Shown piece by piece: positions 1 to 12,268 of a DNA stretch of 64,000 bases. Where the stretch lies: NCBI RefSeq assembly GCF_000321225.1, contig NW_004450944.1:382524-446523 (forward strand). Direction: 5' to 3'. The notes under the pieces are model-generated. The model was not told the origin of the DNA and ran no database searches. It was given only the letters and a program-made list of their open reading frames with translations. This stretch comes from Odobenus rosmarus divergens (Eukaryota; Chordata; Mammalia; Carnivora; Odobenidae). Made by a program: the position numbers and the translations under genes. Position 1 is the first letter of the stretch. Each line of letters begins with the position of its first letter.

Positions 1-150
1 GGGTGGGAGGATGGGTTAGCCTGGTGATGGGTATTAAAGAGGGCACGTTCTGCGTGGAGCACTGGGTGTTATGCACAAACAATGAATCATGGAACATTAC
101 ATTAAAAACTAATGATGTAATGTATGGTGATTAACATACAATAAAAAATT
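1..150 (+). mobile_element. L1 3' end (carnivore-type LINE-1)
   Basis: The sequence 'ggttagcctggtgatgggta', followed by 'gagcactgggtgttatgcac' and an A-rich end with 'aataaaa', is the 3' untranslated end of carnivore L1 elements. It enters from the left edge, so its length is unknown. A minus-strand SINE follows directly. Confidence 0.85.
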
Positions 151-162
151 AAAATTAAAAAA

Positions 163-350
163 AGATTTTATTTATTTATTTGAGATAGAAAGAGTGATCA
201 AAGAGCATGAACGGGGGGAGGGGCAGAAGGAGAGGGACAAACAGACCCCTGCTGAGCAGGGAGTCCACCATGGGGCTCGATCCCAGGACTCTGAGATCAT
301 GACCTGAGCCGAAGGCAGACACTTAACCCACTGAGCCACCCAGGTGCCCC
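163..350 (-). mobile_element. CAN-SINE (tRNA-Lys-derived)
   Basis: Read on the minus strand it starts with the 'ggggcacctgggtggctcag' head with 'ggttaagtgtctgcc' and ends in 'aaataaataaaatc'. It lies directly against the A-rich end of the L1 at 1-150. No clear target-site duplication was found. Confidence 0.88.
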
Positions 351-861
351 TCTTTTTCTTTCTTAGTAACAGATTCCTGGTAAATACACCCAGTTGAAAA
401 ACTACATTTCCTAACTAGTGACCTAAGAGGTGGTCAAGAGATTTATAAGCAGGAGTCCTTCGGTGGGGCAATGGGAAAAATCATTTTGCTCTAGTCCTTC
501 CTCCTTCTTGCTGATGGGATGGCTGGAGCCACAACAGCTACCTCAAGATGCTGAGAATGGAAGCCACTTAGTAAAGATGGAAGAACAAAAGACTGAAGGG
601 TCTGAGTTCCTGATCACATCAGGGAGCCACCTTACCAGACCTAGGTTGCTTTTCTCCAGATATTTTTAATGAGAGAAAGGAAGGAAGAGAGGGAGGGAGG
701 AAGACGTCCTAGAATTTCTGTGTTGTGAATATTTTTAAAAGCCAGCAAGTGTAATTCCTGGATCACATCTGTGAGAGAGGGAGGGCGGAGAGGGGAAAGG
801 AAAGAGACAGAGAAAGAGAAAGAGGGAGAGAGGAGAGAGACAGGGGCAATGGCAACGAATT

Positions 862-1062
862 CACAGTCTGGAGCCTGAGTTTAAACCCCAGTCTGTCACT
901 TTGTCATCGTGTGACCCTAGACAAATCACCTCCGCTTCACTGCCCCTTGGCTCCCTCATCCATAAAATGGGGATGAAAGCAGCATGGATCTTACCTTTGG
1001 AGATTTACTGCAAGAACTGCATCACTTAACATGTGTGGCAGTCCCTCAACCTCTGTCAGGTG
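862..1062 (+). mobile_element. MIR
   Basis: 'cagtctgtcactttgtcatc', 'gtgtgaccctagacaaatca' and 'cataaaatggggatgaaagc' give the MIR core and 3' half in sense. Confidence 0.8.
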
Positions 1063-1146
1063 TTTTTACTGCCTTATGAGGGCCTGCCGTGCCATGCTCA
1101 CTGTCTCCTGCGCAGGACAATCCCCCTTGGAGGGGACCCTGACTCT

Positions 1147-1335
1147 GTTTTTTTTGTTTGTTTGTTTGTTTGTTTGTTTTTAAGATTTTATTTACTTATT
1201 TGAGAGAGAGAGAGAGAGTGCACAGTGGGGGGATCAGCAGAGGGAAAGGGAGAAGCAGGCTCCCTGCAGGACCCTGGGATCATGACCTGAGCTGAAGGCA
1301 GACACTTAACTGACTGAGCCACACAGGCGTCCAAA
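1147..1335 (-). mobile_element. CAN-SINE with (TTTG)n tail
   Basis: A minus-strand SINE flanked by an exact 11 bp target duplication accctgactct at 1136-1146 and 1336-1346. The A-rich tail reads as (TTTG)n then 'taagattttatttactta' on the plus strand, showing simple-repeat growth in the tail. Confidence 0.9.
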
Positions 1336-3120
1336 ACCCTGACTCTTGGGAAGTTGTTTCATAGGATGAATAAGCACTGTATTCCCATTGCTTCCGGTGG
1401 TCTGTCTTCCATTGACTTCCCAGGGCCATGAGATAAAGTCTGATCTGTTTTCTGCATGTACACACCCTTCAAATATTTGAGAACAGCCATCCTGAAACTT
1501 CACCCCCGTGGCTGAACATCTGGGGTGACTTAGAGTCTCTGGATGTGCTTTAGCTTGATTTTTCCCATCTTAAATGTGACTCCAAGAAACAAATACTCCA
1601 GCCACCTCTGCTTTTGTGACATATTCTTTGACATGATCATGTTCAGCATGTAATGAGCTCATCACCTCTGTATTGCTCTTGGGAACTGTACCCTTTGTCA
1701 ACATTAATGCTTTTCTTTCTCCAGTTAATTCTGCTTTGTTGGATACTAATCTTGCCACTGCTTCTGATAGCCATTTGATTTTGCATGGCACCTTTTGCTG
1801 GTGCACTCTTAACTATCATTTCATTTAGAAACTTTGGGTGTCATTTCATTTTGGCATTTCTTTGTATTTTGCATTTGGTGCAAACACAGAGCTTCGCTGT
1901 CATAACAGCACAGTGTAAAACCATGGCATTCACCATTGCAACTGTTGTTCTTCCTAATGCCATTCTGGTTTATACTTGTTGAAAGCACTGTGGCTGTTTC
2001 TTTGTTTTCTTCCCTGTGGTTACACGAATAATGTTTCCTCCTGTCTTATCTTCTTTGGGGTTGGGAAGGTGAATTTACTTGTGCCGTTCAAAAGCATTCA
2101 TTGATCTTATTCCTTCTACATATAAGAGTCAAGACCCAAATATTACCTTTGGGTTTCCCCATTTAAGGCATTTCTTACTTCTCCCTGGCCACCTCTCTCC
2201 CTATTTTCAAACAACTTGGTCTTGATTAGATTTAAATGAAGACTTGTGATTACTCGTTTTGCATTTATTCTCAGACTTACCAACAGACTTACAAACTTTT
2301 AAATTGTTTGGTGCTTGTCACTTATCTTTTTAAACTATCGTCAAGTCCTATCTTTTCCTTTCTGCTTCAGTTATTTGGGGTACCCATTAAAGAACAAGGA
2401 AGATCATTCTTCTGAGGCCTCACACATGAAACAACAGCTTTTTACCGTCTTCAAATAGGAGAGACTTAGGTGGGCATATAGTTATTGAATCACCACAGTT
2501 TCTTCAAAATTCTGGGTGTCTAATTTCATGTTCTTACGCCATTTCCTCCTGAAAAGGTAATTTGGGGGTGCCTGTCTTCTTTTTGTTCTATTTGTGGGGG
2601 AGGGTTAGTAATCTGTTATTTTTCTCTTGAAATTTGTGCATTTTTTCCCTACCATTCCCACAGAACCAAAATTCCATCAGAATATAACTGGCTGAGAAAT
2701 TTTGTCTTTCATTTTGCCTGGAATGTGCCCAACTGGATAATATGGTGTTAGGTAAGGAAAATTTTCTTCTAGCATATCTTTACTGTCTCTATTCTATTTG
2801 TCAGTGTGTCTTCTTTGGGAAAACCAGTGTTCTGTATGTGGCCTCCATGTTGATCACACGTTCTTGTCTCTTATACGCTTTGCCCTCTGCCTCTGCCCCC
2901 TGGGGGAGCTTTGTGCTTTGTCTTCAGCCTCTAACACTGGACAGCAGCAGTGCCGTCTCTTGATAGGGATTTAATTTCAAGCCTTTCTTACCCATCTTCC
3001 TTTTCATCTAATAATTCCGTGGCCTTCTCAGCTCAGCTTCTGCTCTTCAGATGGCTCCAGTGTCCATTTCAGAGGCTGGCTAATCAAATTGTACTGAGGA
3101 GGATGAACAGTTCTTGCAGT

Positions 3121-3155
3121 CTGTGCGTGTGTGCATGTGTGTGTGTATGTGTATG
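3121..3155 (+). repeat. (TG)n microsatellite, imperfect
   Basis: TG units with 'ca' and 'ta' variants. Confidence 0.8.
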
Positions 3156-5260
3156 AATCACGCATTTTGGAATATCGTCACAAGTGTGTTCTTTCTCTGA
3201 TTTTTCCAAATGTGGTTCCCTTTCCCTCATTCCATGTTACACTTTTGTTCCTGGTGTCTCTTGCTATGCAACAAACACACCAAAACCGTGGCTTAAACAA
3301 CCACCACCATTTTATTACTTTTCATGATTTTGTGGGCCAGAAATGTGGGTAGGGTTTGGCTGGGCAATTCCTTTCTTCCATCTGTTAACAACAGAAGTCA
3401 CTTGGTGATATTCGGCTGGTGGAGGGTCCAAGATGGCTTCACTCACGTGTCTGGTGCTTTGTCAGCAACGGCTGGAAGGCTGGGCTCCACTGGAACTGTC
3501 AGCTGGAGAACCCATGCATGGCATGTCCAACATGGCCATCACAGGGTAGGCAGCTGGCCTTCTTCAGTGGCCTCTCAGGGCTCCAGGAGCCACTGTTGCC
3601 ATGAACAAGGAGACCCTGCACGGCCCCTGACCAAGCCTCAGAAGTCACACCACATCACTTCCTTTGTACTTTTATCACTCAAGACAGTCACAAGCCTGTC
3701 CAGATTCAAGGGAAGGAAATGTAGATCCCATCTCTTGGAATGTTATTTTCCCCCTTTAATCACCCCAAACCCAGTGAGGTCTCTTCATGGTAAGCGCTGT
3801 TCTAGACACTGGGGAGTGCCTCTCAGGTCTTACATGGGAAGAGCCAAAGTGGTGTACACAGCTCTCTTTTTAGCTGTTTGTAGCAGACTCTCACCTGGGG
3901 CTGCACCGTTCTGGATGCCCTGCTCTTATTTACCCCATCAAGGACGTAATTAGCCTCTGTGGAGACCACATCATATTGCTGACCCACATCAAGCTCAATG
4001 TAACTAACATCCCACCTTGCTCTGGTGGGATGTTCTTGCCCCACCTGCTGGCTTCTAGTGAGCATCACCCCTTTAAGAGCCCTTGAGAGTTAACACATTT
4101 ATATTCTTCCTCTTGTTGAGAAGCCCCAAAACCAGGGATGGGGAGGCACCTCTCTGACTCTCCATGGCTCTTCACGTGCCACAGAGAGTGGCCAAGGACC
4201 TCAGTGGTAAGCTATCCTAGAGCTTTGTGCATGAGCACCAGCATGTGCCCACCAACAAAAACAACCCAATCAGTAGGCAGGGTGGGGAGGGGAGTTAGAG
4301 GGTACTGAATATGAGCTAGATAAAGCTTCATCTTCCAAAATGGAAAGGTCATAGACATTGTCAGGAGTTGATAGAGCAAAGATAAAACTTCTATAAACAC
4401 ATTATTTGGTGTTCTGGGGGTAACCACTGAGGAACTAACAATAGAAATGCCTCCAAGTGGTTGCCCCTCGAGAGAGGGCTTGGAAGGTAGAGACCAGCCT
4501 GCCTCACACACAGCCCCACAGCCCAATTTAATCTTTTACTTTGTGCATGGATTTTCTGATAAAAAAATTAAATGATATGTATTTGGATATCAAAAATATT
4601 GCATAATATTTTAGAATGACTCATGCCATTTAAAGTTCTATTTAGAGGTTAAAGTTTGTAATGATATTTTATAACAGGCTGTCTTCTTGCTTTGAATTTA
4701 AGATTTATTTTCATCATTAAATTTTTTTTTTTCAAATCACAAAATTGGGACAAAACCATGAGAGAGTTGAAGAGAAGGAGACAGGAAAATAAATAAGAAC
4801 TGGAAGCCCTCCCCAGTGAATTCAGCAGCCTTTTTTGTATCACTATGTACCTTTAATTTTTATGTCCTTCTGAAAAAATTAAATTGGAACTCCCTTTATC
4901 ACTTCTTCATTTCATTTTTCCCGTTGTAAAAAGGGCAAGAGCTTAACGTGCCACAGACTAAAGCTGCAGGGGCAGCTGGACACACATGGGCAGATGCCCG
5001 AGTCTCTGGACAGCTGGCGGGGTCTTCCACTCACATTTTCCAAAGTCCACGGTCCCAGGCAGCAGCTGGAACTCGGTGGGGCAGGTGGGGGTGGGGGGAC
5101 AAGCTTAAGGGGTGTATGGTGTTTTCTCCTGGTTTAATGTTTAAAAAGAGGAATACTTAACTATCAAAATAAGGTATTCCTCCAGTTTGTGTTTATCCTT
5201 TAATCAGAAAAAAAAAATCCTTTTCTACACTGTGGAAAGTGGATTTCTTTAGTAGCAGCA

Positions 5261-5354
5261 GTAGCGGTAGCGGTAGCGGTAGCGGTAGCGGTAGCGGTAG
5301 CGGTAGCGGTAGCGGTAGCGGTAGCGGTAGCGGTAGCGGTAGCGGTAGCGGTAG
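5261..5354 (+). repeat. Hexanucleotide array (GTAGCG)n
   Basis: About 15.7 perfect copies of a CpG-containing six-base unit, preceded by 'agtagcagca' and followed by 'gtagtggtagtagaagg'. The minus strand gives Ala-Thr and Pro-Leu repeat frames, which are by-products. Confidence 0.98.
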
Positions 5355-5439
5355 GTAGTGGTAGTAGAAGGAGGAGGAGGATGAGAAAGAAAAGCAATCC
5401 CTCAGAGGCTGAACCATACTCAACGTGGCCCGCTCATGA

Positions 5440-5581
5440 GCAGGGCTGGCCTCACCTGGAAGCTTCTTAGAACTGCAGTGTATCAGCCGCCCCCCAGCCC
5501 CTGCTCAGTATCTGCATTTTAACGAGATAGATGCACAGGTGCTGTGGGTTGCGCATTATGGTTTGAGAAGTGCTGCTCTAA
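5440..5581. mobile_element. MER5-like hAT element
   Basis: 'ctcacctggaagcttcttag' to 'ggtttgagaagtgctgctct' follows the MER5 pattern of a near-palindromic 150-190 bp element. Confidence 0.7.
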
Positions 5582-5614
5582 GGTACAGATGAGAGATTCT
5601 AAGTCAAGAAAATT

Positions 5615-5826
5615 CAAGTCCTGGTTTTTAGCCTTAGCTTAGAATCATCTGGGAGTTGGTTTTGTTTTGTTTTGTTTTGTTTTGTTTTGTTTTGTTTTTA
5701 ATGCTAATCACTGAGCTCCACCCCAGAATAATTAAAACAGAGCCTCTGGGGGGCGGGGGGGGGCTAGGCATGGGTATATTTCAAGTGTTCCAGCTGATGT
5801 CAATGTGTAGCCACGGCTCAGAACAT
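5615..5826. mobile_element. MER5-like hAT element split by (TTTTG)n
   Basis: 'agaatcatctgggagttggt' and 'tgagctccaccccagaataa' are MER5-type segments, separated by the (TTTTG)n tract at 5658-5699. Confidence 0.65.
5658..5699 (+). repeat. (TTTTG)n microsatellite
   Basis: Eight TTTTG-type units inside a MER5-like element. Confidence 0.95.
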
Positions 5827-6733
5827 TAAGTACGTGATGCTGGGAGCTGCTCAGCTGTCTGTCCCCCATGGCGCACTGCCTCCTCCTGGCTGGGCTTTGT
5901 GAAGAAAACCTGCACACGCTTCCCCTTGTCAAATCCACCGCCATTCACAAAATGGCCTAACCCAGTACCAGATAAAGCATGGCAGCGCCTGGGGTGGGGC
6001 AGGTTGCTCCATACTTGTCAGAAACAGACCCACCGTGGGAAGGCCCCTCTAGGTTCCCGGGAGAAAGTGTAATTAAAAGACCCCATCTTGGAGTTACAAA
6101 GTCAATCTCCTTTCATCAAAGAAATGCCCTATTTTTGTGAACCACGTGAAACGCTACTGTGTGTTGCAAAGCGAGAATATTAAAATTTGCTTCCCTAAGA
6201 CATTGAACAGCTTCCGTTGTCTCCAGCAATGCTCTCCTCAAATGTGGTTTGAGAATTTCATCCAAATGGAAAGCATGGTCACTGGGTAATCAATCAGTCA
6301 CATTTCCTAGTTTTATAACTGAGAGACAAAATAAAATAAGGGTTGACAGAAGGTGCGCATGTTTGAAATACTTTCGCATGAGCCCGTCACCACCGCCAAA
6401 TGTTAGCCTCTTGAGGCATAAATTAATTTACCACAAACGCATGCCGGGTTGTGTCTGGATTCTGCTCTGGTGAGCAGGAAGTGTTAGACTTTTGGACAAC
6501 AGCTTCAAGAATGACATTTCTCCAACTTGCTGTGATTTTTACCCTTGAGCAGAATGTTTTTCTTGGAATGGATTTCCGGGAGGGGATCCGGACATAATTC
6601 TCTTCACGTGTGTGCAGGCCTCTCTGGCACGTTTATGACGAGAGTGGCAGCTGTCCCGGTGGGAAGGCTCGCTCCCAACCCTGAGGACGTGTGCCCCGCA
6701 TCACACACGGGCCGTTAGTCCCTGAGATCTCAC

Positions 6734-6902
6734 CTGGTACTGCTGCCCAGTGCAGAGGATGAGATGGTCGTAGAGCACGATTTCCTCTTTGGAAAGCACC
6801 ACGTGCTTGGCTGCTCGGTCTATGGCAATCATTCTACCCACCACCACGTTGACCCAGGAGCACAGTGACATCAACGCATAATCTTTGTCATGAAAACAGT
6901 GG
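6734..6902 (-). CDS. CFAP61: CFAP61 coding exon E (last in this window)
   Basis: This 169 bp exon begins with one base completing an Asp codon, then encodes 56 residues: HCFHDKDYALMSLCSWVNVV, then VGRMIAIDRAAKHVVLSKEE, then IVLYDHLILCTGQQYQ. The acceptor is ctctccgtag and the donor CAG|gtgaga leaves phase 0. The piece VVVGRMIAIDRAAKHVVLSKEEIVLYDHLILCTG has the layout of two-dinucleotide-binding flavoproteins, where a 'V..I....' strand pair precedes a strand ending in a conserved ATG motif; here that motif is CTG (residues C-T-G). The next downstream exon should begin in phase 0. I did not recognise it between 1 and 6733, so it probably lies beyond the window edge. Confidence 0.93.
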
Positions 6903-7777
6903 CTACGGAGAGAAAAGCTCTGTCAGTGACATTTGAGCAGCTGACAGTGGGTATTAATTAGACATCTGGTGGGCTGGGTCAAGTCCCCTAGTGGGCCAAG
7001 TCTGTGCTCTTGCCGTGAGTTTACCAGGACCCCGGCTAGATACCGGGAGATTTTTCGTTATGAGACGTGTAGTCACAGACTGACATCTTCCCATTAAAGC
7101 TAAATCGTTCCGCCTGGCATAGGCCAGTCTACAACAGGGAGGGCGTGTGTGTGTGTGCACGCCTGTGCATCTGTGTCTCTGTGAAATCATTAATATACAC
7201 TTTTTCTTCTGCTTCTATTTCATGGTGGGTGTAAGCTGACTTTAGCTGTTGAATTGTCATGCTGACCACAGACTCAGAGGGAATGAGGAAGAAGAAAGTG
7301 ACATTGCTGAGGATTCCCAAAGGCAGGGGTCAAGGTCCTGAATATTGAGAACCCTTCATATTTGCTAATGTTTTTTTCAATAAATGACTCATTCTTAGAA
7401 TTAGTGTATGGATTCATGCCAAAACAACTACACAGTTTATTTAGAGATGTCAATTAGGGAATGACGTTTGCAGCGAGTATAGTCCCTGGAGACTTTTGGG
7501 ATTCACTCTGTAGAGCAAAGGTGATTTGTGGGGAACTGGTACTTCTGCAAACAGTGGGTCCAGATGGATAGGTTTTCTTCTCTGGGTTCCATTTGAGTTT
7601 GAGCATTCTACTCTAATGTGAGAAAAGTGGGGTTTTGGTGGCTTTGGGTTTATTTAAATAAAGTTTTATGAGGGTTGTTTCCAGAATTTTCCAAAAGGTC
7701 TGATGAACATGACCTTTTATTGATCCTGTTCTAAAGACTCAGAGTATAGGGTGGCAGAATAGTACGTGTTTCATTTA

Positions 7778-7957
7778 CTTTTTTAATGAATTTATTTATT
7801 TTAGAGAGAGGGTGAGAGGGGGAATTGGCAAAGGGAGAGAGAAGTATCTCAAGCAGACTTCAAGTTGAGCATGGAGCCTGACATGGGGCTCGATCTCATG
7901 ACCCTGAGATCATGACCTGAGTGGGATGCTTAACTGACTGGGCCACCCAGGCACCCC
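7778..7957 (-). mobile_element. CAN-SINE
   Basis: A minus-strand SINE with 'gatcatgacctgagtgggat' and 'gggccacccaggcacccc'. The flanks acgtgtttcattta (7764-7777) and acatgtttcattta (from 7959) form a target duplication with one mismatch. Confidence 0.88.
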
Positions 7958-10019
7958 AACATGTTTCATTTAAATCTGGGCTTTGCTGTGCCATGGTCTG
8001 TGTCCCTGATTTGTCACCAATGAGAGTGGACCCTGGGGACTCTGCATGCCCTTTCAATACTTCAGTTTCTTGACCTCTTGACATGAGGTAATTGCCCTCC
8101 TCACATGCTTTGACCATTGTACGGGATGAACATGAGAATGTTAAAGACGCTGTTTTGTCAAGTGGGATGTGTATGTGAAGGGTATTATTCTAAATAATAT
8201 TAATGATGCATAATCCTGTTTACCCTCCTTGGAGGCAAACAGGATTGTGAAGTGGTAATGGGAGAACATTTTTTCTTTTTGATCCACACATGAGTCTGCT
8301 TTTACCACACAAAAAGAATTCTCGTAATGGATGCACATTAGACCCCGTTATAAGGGCCTGTGAAAGAGAAGGGGGCTCTGGGCTTTGTATCTCTCCATGA
8401 AACAACACTTAAAAACAAGAAAATTTCTTTTTAATAAGAAAAGAAAATCAGGGACTGGCCTGTCATCAGGATATAATAGATAGTGGGATGAAATTCTCTT
8501 TTAAAAAACCATTTTGGTAGCTCGAAGGAAAACAGGAAACTTTGCTGATTTTACACATTCATGAGAGACCCACAAAGGACTGTCCTTATGTGCTACAGCG
8601 TTTCTTCATAATAGGAATGGTACTGTCAGTCGTCCAAGATGAGGAAAAATTAAATATAGATCGTTCACAGGGATTAGTCTTATGAAGGTTTGCTCAAAGA
8701 TAAAAGTTCTCAGGGGAAATTTGGGGAAGGTTAAGACAGTATTATTTTTAATGACAGCAGGACAGTAATGTTGATAATGTCAGAATGCATATTTCAGAGT
8801 TAAAATCTGAAGCTCTGTCCAGTGGGAACTGGCACTAGGAATACTGGTTTTTTTAGGAACCTTCGGAAGCACTGAAGAATGTGGGGTGCTTGCTTTTACA
8901 GTCTGTTACTACACTGAGTGACATCTGTCAGTTTAAATTATCACTGTGTAGGTGACTACTGTTCATTCTGGGTCTTCCTTAATGTATCCATCAGGTAGGT
9001 GAAATTAGCCATTGGAGACTGTTGGTGATAGTTTTCCAGAATTATTTCCTAAGCAGAGTTAATGAGCATTAGGATTCTAATATGGCAGGGACTGTTTCAC
9101 GGATTGGTGACAAGAGAAAGACCTCCACTAGAGTTCTCTGGAAGAAAGAGAAAGAACCAAAGAAGGAACGTCAATAAAACTTCATGTTTCTCAAGTGAGC
9201 TTGACCCTGACTCAACACTAATGTGAAAGTTTGTCTTCATAGAACATTCTGGAAACAGGTAATAAGGAAAAAAACAGAATTGCAGGATGGGGAAATTTTT
9301 GGAAGGGGACATATGTACAGAGTGGCCAGCTTGCCCCCACAGCCAGTGGTCAGAAGACTTAGGCCAAAGCTCTAGGTGCAAAATTACAAGCAAACTCCAG
9401 AGGAGCAATTACAAGCAGGGTGGAGACAAGCACTTCATGAAATCAGAACCCTTCAGAACTGGAAAGAACCTCAGAGGTTTTCGTAAAGGATTTACTGTGA
9501 CACTCTGAAGAAGGAACATCACAATTAACGTTCGCTATTCAGGGTTGATTGTCCAATTAGTGGATTTCTCCTGCTTCCAGTTTCTCCTCTCCTCCCATTG
9601 CCTTCCTTTCTGCTGTATCCCGGCGTGTCATTAGCACCTCTACAAGAAACTGGCCTGGGGTGGGGGGGGAGGGGGATGTGGGGGAGACCAAAAAATGGCT
9701 GTTCAAAAATTAATAACAACAATAATCAAAACACTGACCAGGGCAAAGTTGAAAATTTGTATTCAGAATGAGGAATTTAAATTATTAAATTTATGGATGT
9801 CAAGATATTAGTTATCCATGGCCAGAGATAATTTCCTTTATTGAGGTAGGAGGACCATTTGAAAGGCAACATCCTGTTTACATTTCAATTTGTGGCTTCT
9901 AAGAATCATGATAACATGAGTCTTCCACCCAGAGGCATCTGGCTGTGTTGTTTAGTCCCTGTCTATAACCTGATTGAGAGAACTTTTGCAGGTACTTTTG
10001 GATGCAACTTTCATCTGTT

Positions 10020-10500
10020 TGACATTATTTATTGAGTACCTGCTGTGTGCCAAGCACTGTCCCAGATGCTGGGGACACACTGTGAACAAGACAAAAAAAA
10101 AAAAAAAATCCCTTCCCTATAGTAAACTAGTGTTTACTATAGTAAACTCTATAGAGTTTACATTATAGGTTAAGGATTCAGAATATAAAGAATAAACGTG
10201 ATCTTAAAAGGCAAATTATAAAATATTTAGAAGAATTTCTGTAGCAAGGAAAAAACAAAGCAGAGGAAGGAGGACTGGAGTGTGTTGGGTGTGTGAAAAG
10301 TTGACATTTAAGCCAAGACTCCAAGGTGGAGAACTGCCCACTGTGTTTCAGGAACATCAAGGAGACTATGGTGGCTAGAGTGGAGAAAACAAAGGTAACA
10401 GTGGTAAAAGACAAAGTCAAAGAAGTAAGCAGACAGGGATGGATTTTAGGTTGGAACATTCTAGAAGTTTCTGTGAGGATGGAAATATTCTGTAGCTGTG
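10020..10500 (+). repeat. Ancient mammalian interspersed repeat, family unresolved
   Basis: 'tattgagtacctgctgtgtg', 'ccaagcactgtcccagatgc' and later 'gacatttaagccaagactcc' are recurring mammalian repeat phrases. The palindrome cluster at 10118-10161 sits inside it. Confidence 0.6.
10118..10161. repeat. Cluster of inverted repeats built on GTAAAC
   Basis: A 10 bp-arm hairpin (10118-10127 with 10132-10141) runs directly into a perfect 20 bp palindrome, gtaaactctatagagtttac (10142-10161). Confidence 0.9.
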
Positions 10501-11870
10501 CTATCTGATGGAGCTGTCTGAGCACTCAAAATATAGCTAATGTAATTGAGGAGCTGAATTTTTAATCTCATTTGACTTTACTGAAGTTATATTTAAATAG
10601 CCCCGTGTGGCTAGTAGCCACCATATTGGACAGTGCTGTTCTAGGCTGTTCTGTAGTTGACACGATCTGATTCATATTTGTGTGACATTGCTCTGGCTAT
10701 TGTGTTGAGAATATGGAGAGGCAAGGACAGAAGCAGGACCACCAGGTGACTCTCCACTTAGCCACATGTGGGTCCCATGCAGAATCACACCAGCAGAAAG
10801 CCATTTGCTAGCACTTCTCTCCTGTAGCATACCTAACATGGGGGCTGACAGAAACCTTCATCAAGCTGACTGAACTGTTCTTCACGAGACGTTAATCAAC
10901 AAGACCAACATTTCCTGGGAATCATGTCATTTGGAAGACAGGCAATGATGGAAGGAGATGCACATGGGTTGATCCTCTACCCTTTGTCAGAACTGGCTGT
11001 TATAGTAATTTTAACAAAAAAACTCCAGCAAGGTTGGCTTATCATACACTTTTCACAGTCAAAAAATCCTAAGCTCAGAGAAATGAAATCCCCTTTGTAA
11101 CAGGGGCATCCACCTGAACCCACACCTATCCAGCTCAAAACCCATGCCTTTTTTACTGCCCTGATGCTGTCCTTCAAGAAAAATAGAAGTTCAAAGTCTG
11201 ATGAAAGTATTAGGTCAAAGTGAGCCTGGTTCTGCTGGCAAGGAGTTGCTGCCGTTTTTCTCACTGTTTGAAGATCTCTTCAACACGGATTCTAAAATGA
11301 ACACCCTGAGACGGAACAATTTCCTTCCCTCTCATTGGAAAAATTGGGACATTGTTTCTAGAGGCAGGGAGCCTAGTAATTCTTGTACCCATGCTTTGCT
11401 ACAGGAAATTAAAATTAATGCAAGCTGTGTGATAATGAAATGGCATTTTCTAGAACAGATGTTGACAAATAGTGATTCTACTGGGATGCAAACAATGAAG
11501 CTTGCCCAGACTGGCAAGAAGGTCGTAGCAGATCAGCCCCTCATGACAAAGGGCCAGGGGTAGGGGTGTGAGACCCACACCCCAGTGAAGTGCCCTGTCT
11601 TTATCTCCCAACTCTGAACTTGGGGGAGTCACCTGGTCTGATGCAAATACAGTCACCAAGTTTCTCTGCACTGTGGTGTCACTCAGAAGCCAAGTGCAGG
11701 AGGTAGCTGTGTCAGCAGGTTGGAAGAGGGCAGACATCTCCCCACAAATACAAAATGGCAGCCCAACTCTACATTCCCTCATCAACAGATTTGTACTTAT
11801 ACGTTCTAAGTGACTTTGAACTCCAGGAGAAAAGCCTGCCACCCTTCCCTTTCCAGTCTGAAATCTACTA

Positions 11871-12207
11871 CAGTTGACTCTTGAACAACACGGGTTTGAA
11901 CTGCGTGGGTCCACTTACACATGGATTATTTTTTTTTCCTCCATAAATACAGTACAGGGCTGTAAATGTATTTTCTCTTCCTTGTGATTTTCTTAATAAC
12001 ATTTTCTTTCTCTAGCTTACTTTAAGAATACAGTATATATTACATGTAACATATGAAATAATCGACTGCTTATGCTATCGGTAAGGCTTCTGGTCAACAG
12101 TAGGATATTACTGGTTAAGATTTAGGGGAGTCAAAAGTTGCATGCAGATTTTGGACTGCATGGGGGTCAGCGCCCCTATAACCCCCGTGTCGTTCAAGGG
12201 TCAACTG
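11871..12207. mobile_element. Tigger-like non-autonomous DNA transposon (complete)
   Basis: Both ends are present: left 'cagttgactcttgaacaaca' and right, inverted, 'cagttgacccttgaacgaca', each flanked by TA (11869-11870 and 12208-12209). The 337 bp length and internal 'cttaataacattttctttct' fit a TcMar-Tigger-type miniature element. I did not fix the subfamily. It lies 61 bp from the donor end of CFAP61 exon D. Confidence 0.85.
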
Positions 12208-12268
12208 TATTGTCCACACAAATGAGGACATTTAGGCCTCAGAATGAAAAAGCAAATGGAATTCTTAC

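Larger units (their letters stand above)
1..6733 (-). other. CFAP61 intron downstream of exon E (partial)
   Basis: Beyond the repeats listed separately I see no exon. The stretch 1500-3000 is AT-rich, plus-strand T-rich and resembles worn antisense L1 in places (about 1690-1780), but I could not fix its borders. 3250-3760 looks like an ancient interspersed repeat of the 'caacaaacacaccaaaac...tggcttaaacaa' type. In 3770-5180 I recognised nothing. 5860-6733 is plain unique sequence. A frame of 209 codons at 3324-3953 is judged accidental. Confidence 0.7.
6903..12268 (-). other. CFAP61 intron between exons D and E
   Basis: A 5.4 kb intron. It holds one SINE, an ancient repeat with the 'gagtacctgctgtgtgcca' motif (about 10020-10500), a palindrome cluster and a Tigger-like element, listed separately. 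I see nothing recognisable in 8000-10000 or 10520-11870 except weak MIR-like similarity near 11100-11160. Confidence 0.75.

Noticed and set aside
3324..3953. Plus-strand frame of 209 codons, the longest in the window
   Set aside because: It overlaps an ancient interspersed repeat, has no recognisable domain and shows Ser/His/Arg-rich random composition. Judged accidental.
5193..5423. Pro-Leu and Ala-Thr repeat proteins
   Set aside because: They are translations of the hexanucleotide array with no coding context.
8214..8242. Imperfect hairpin cctgttt...aaacagg
   Set aside because: Weak and interrupted stem with no supporting context.
11450..11914. Minus-strand frame of 154 codons
   Set aside because: It reads through the end of a Tigger-like transposon and has no domain; not a CFAP61 exon by phase or content.
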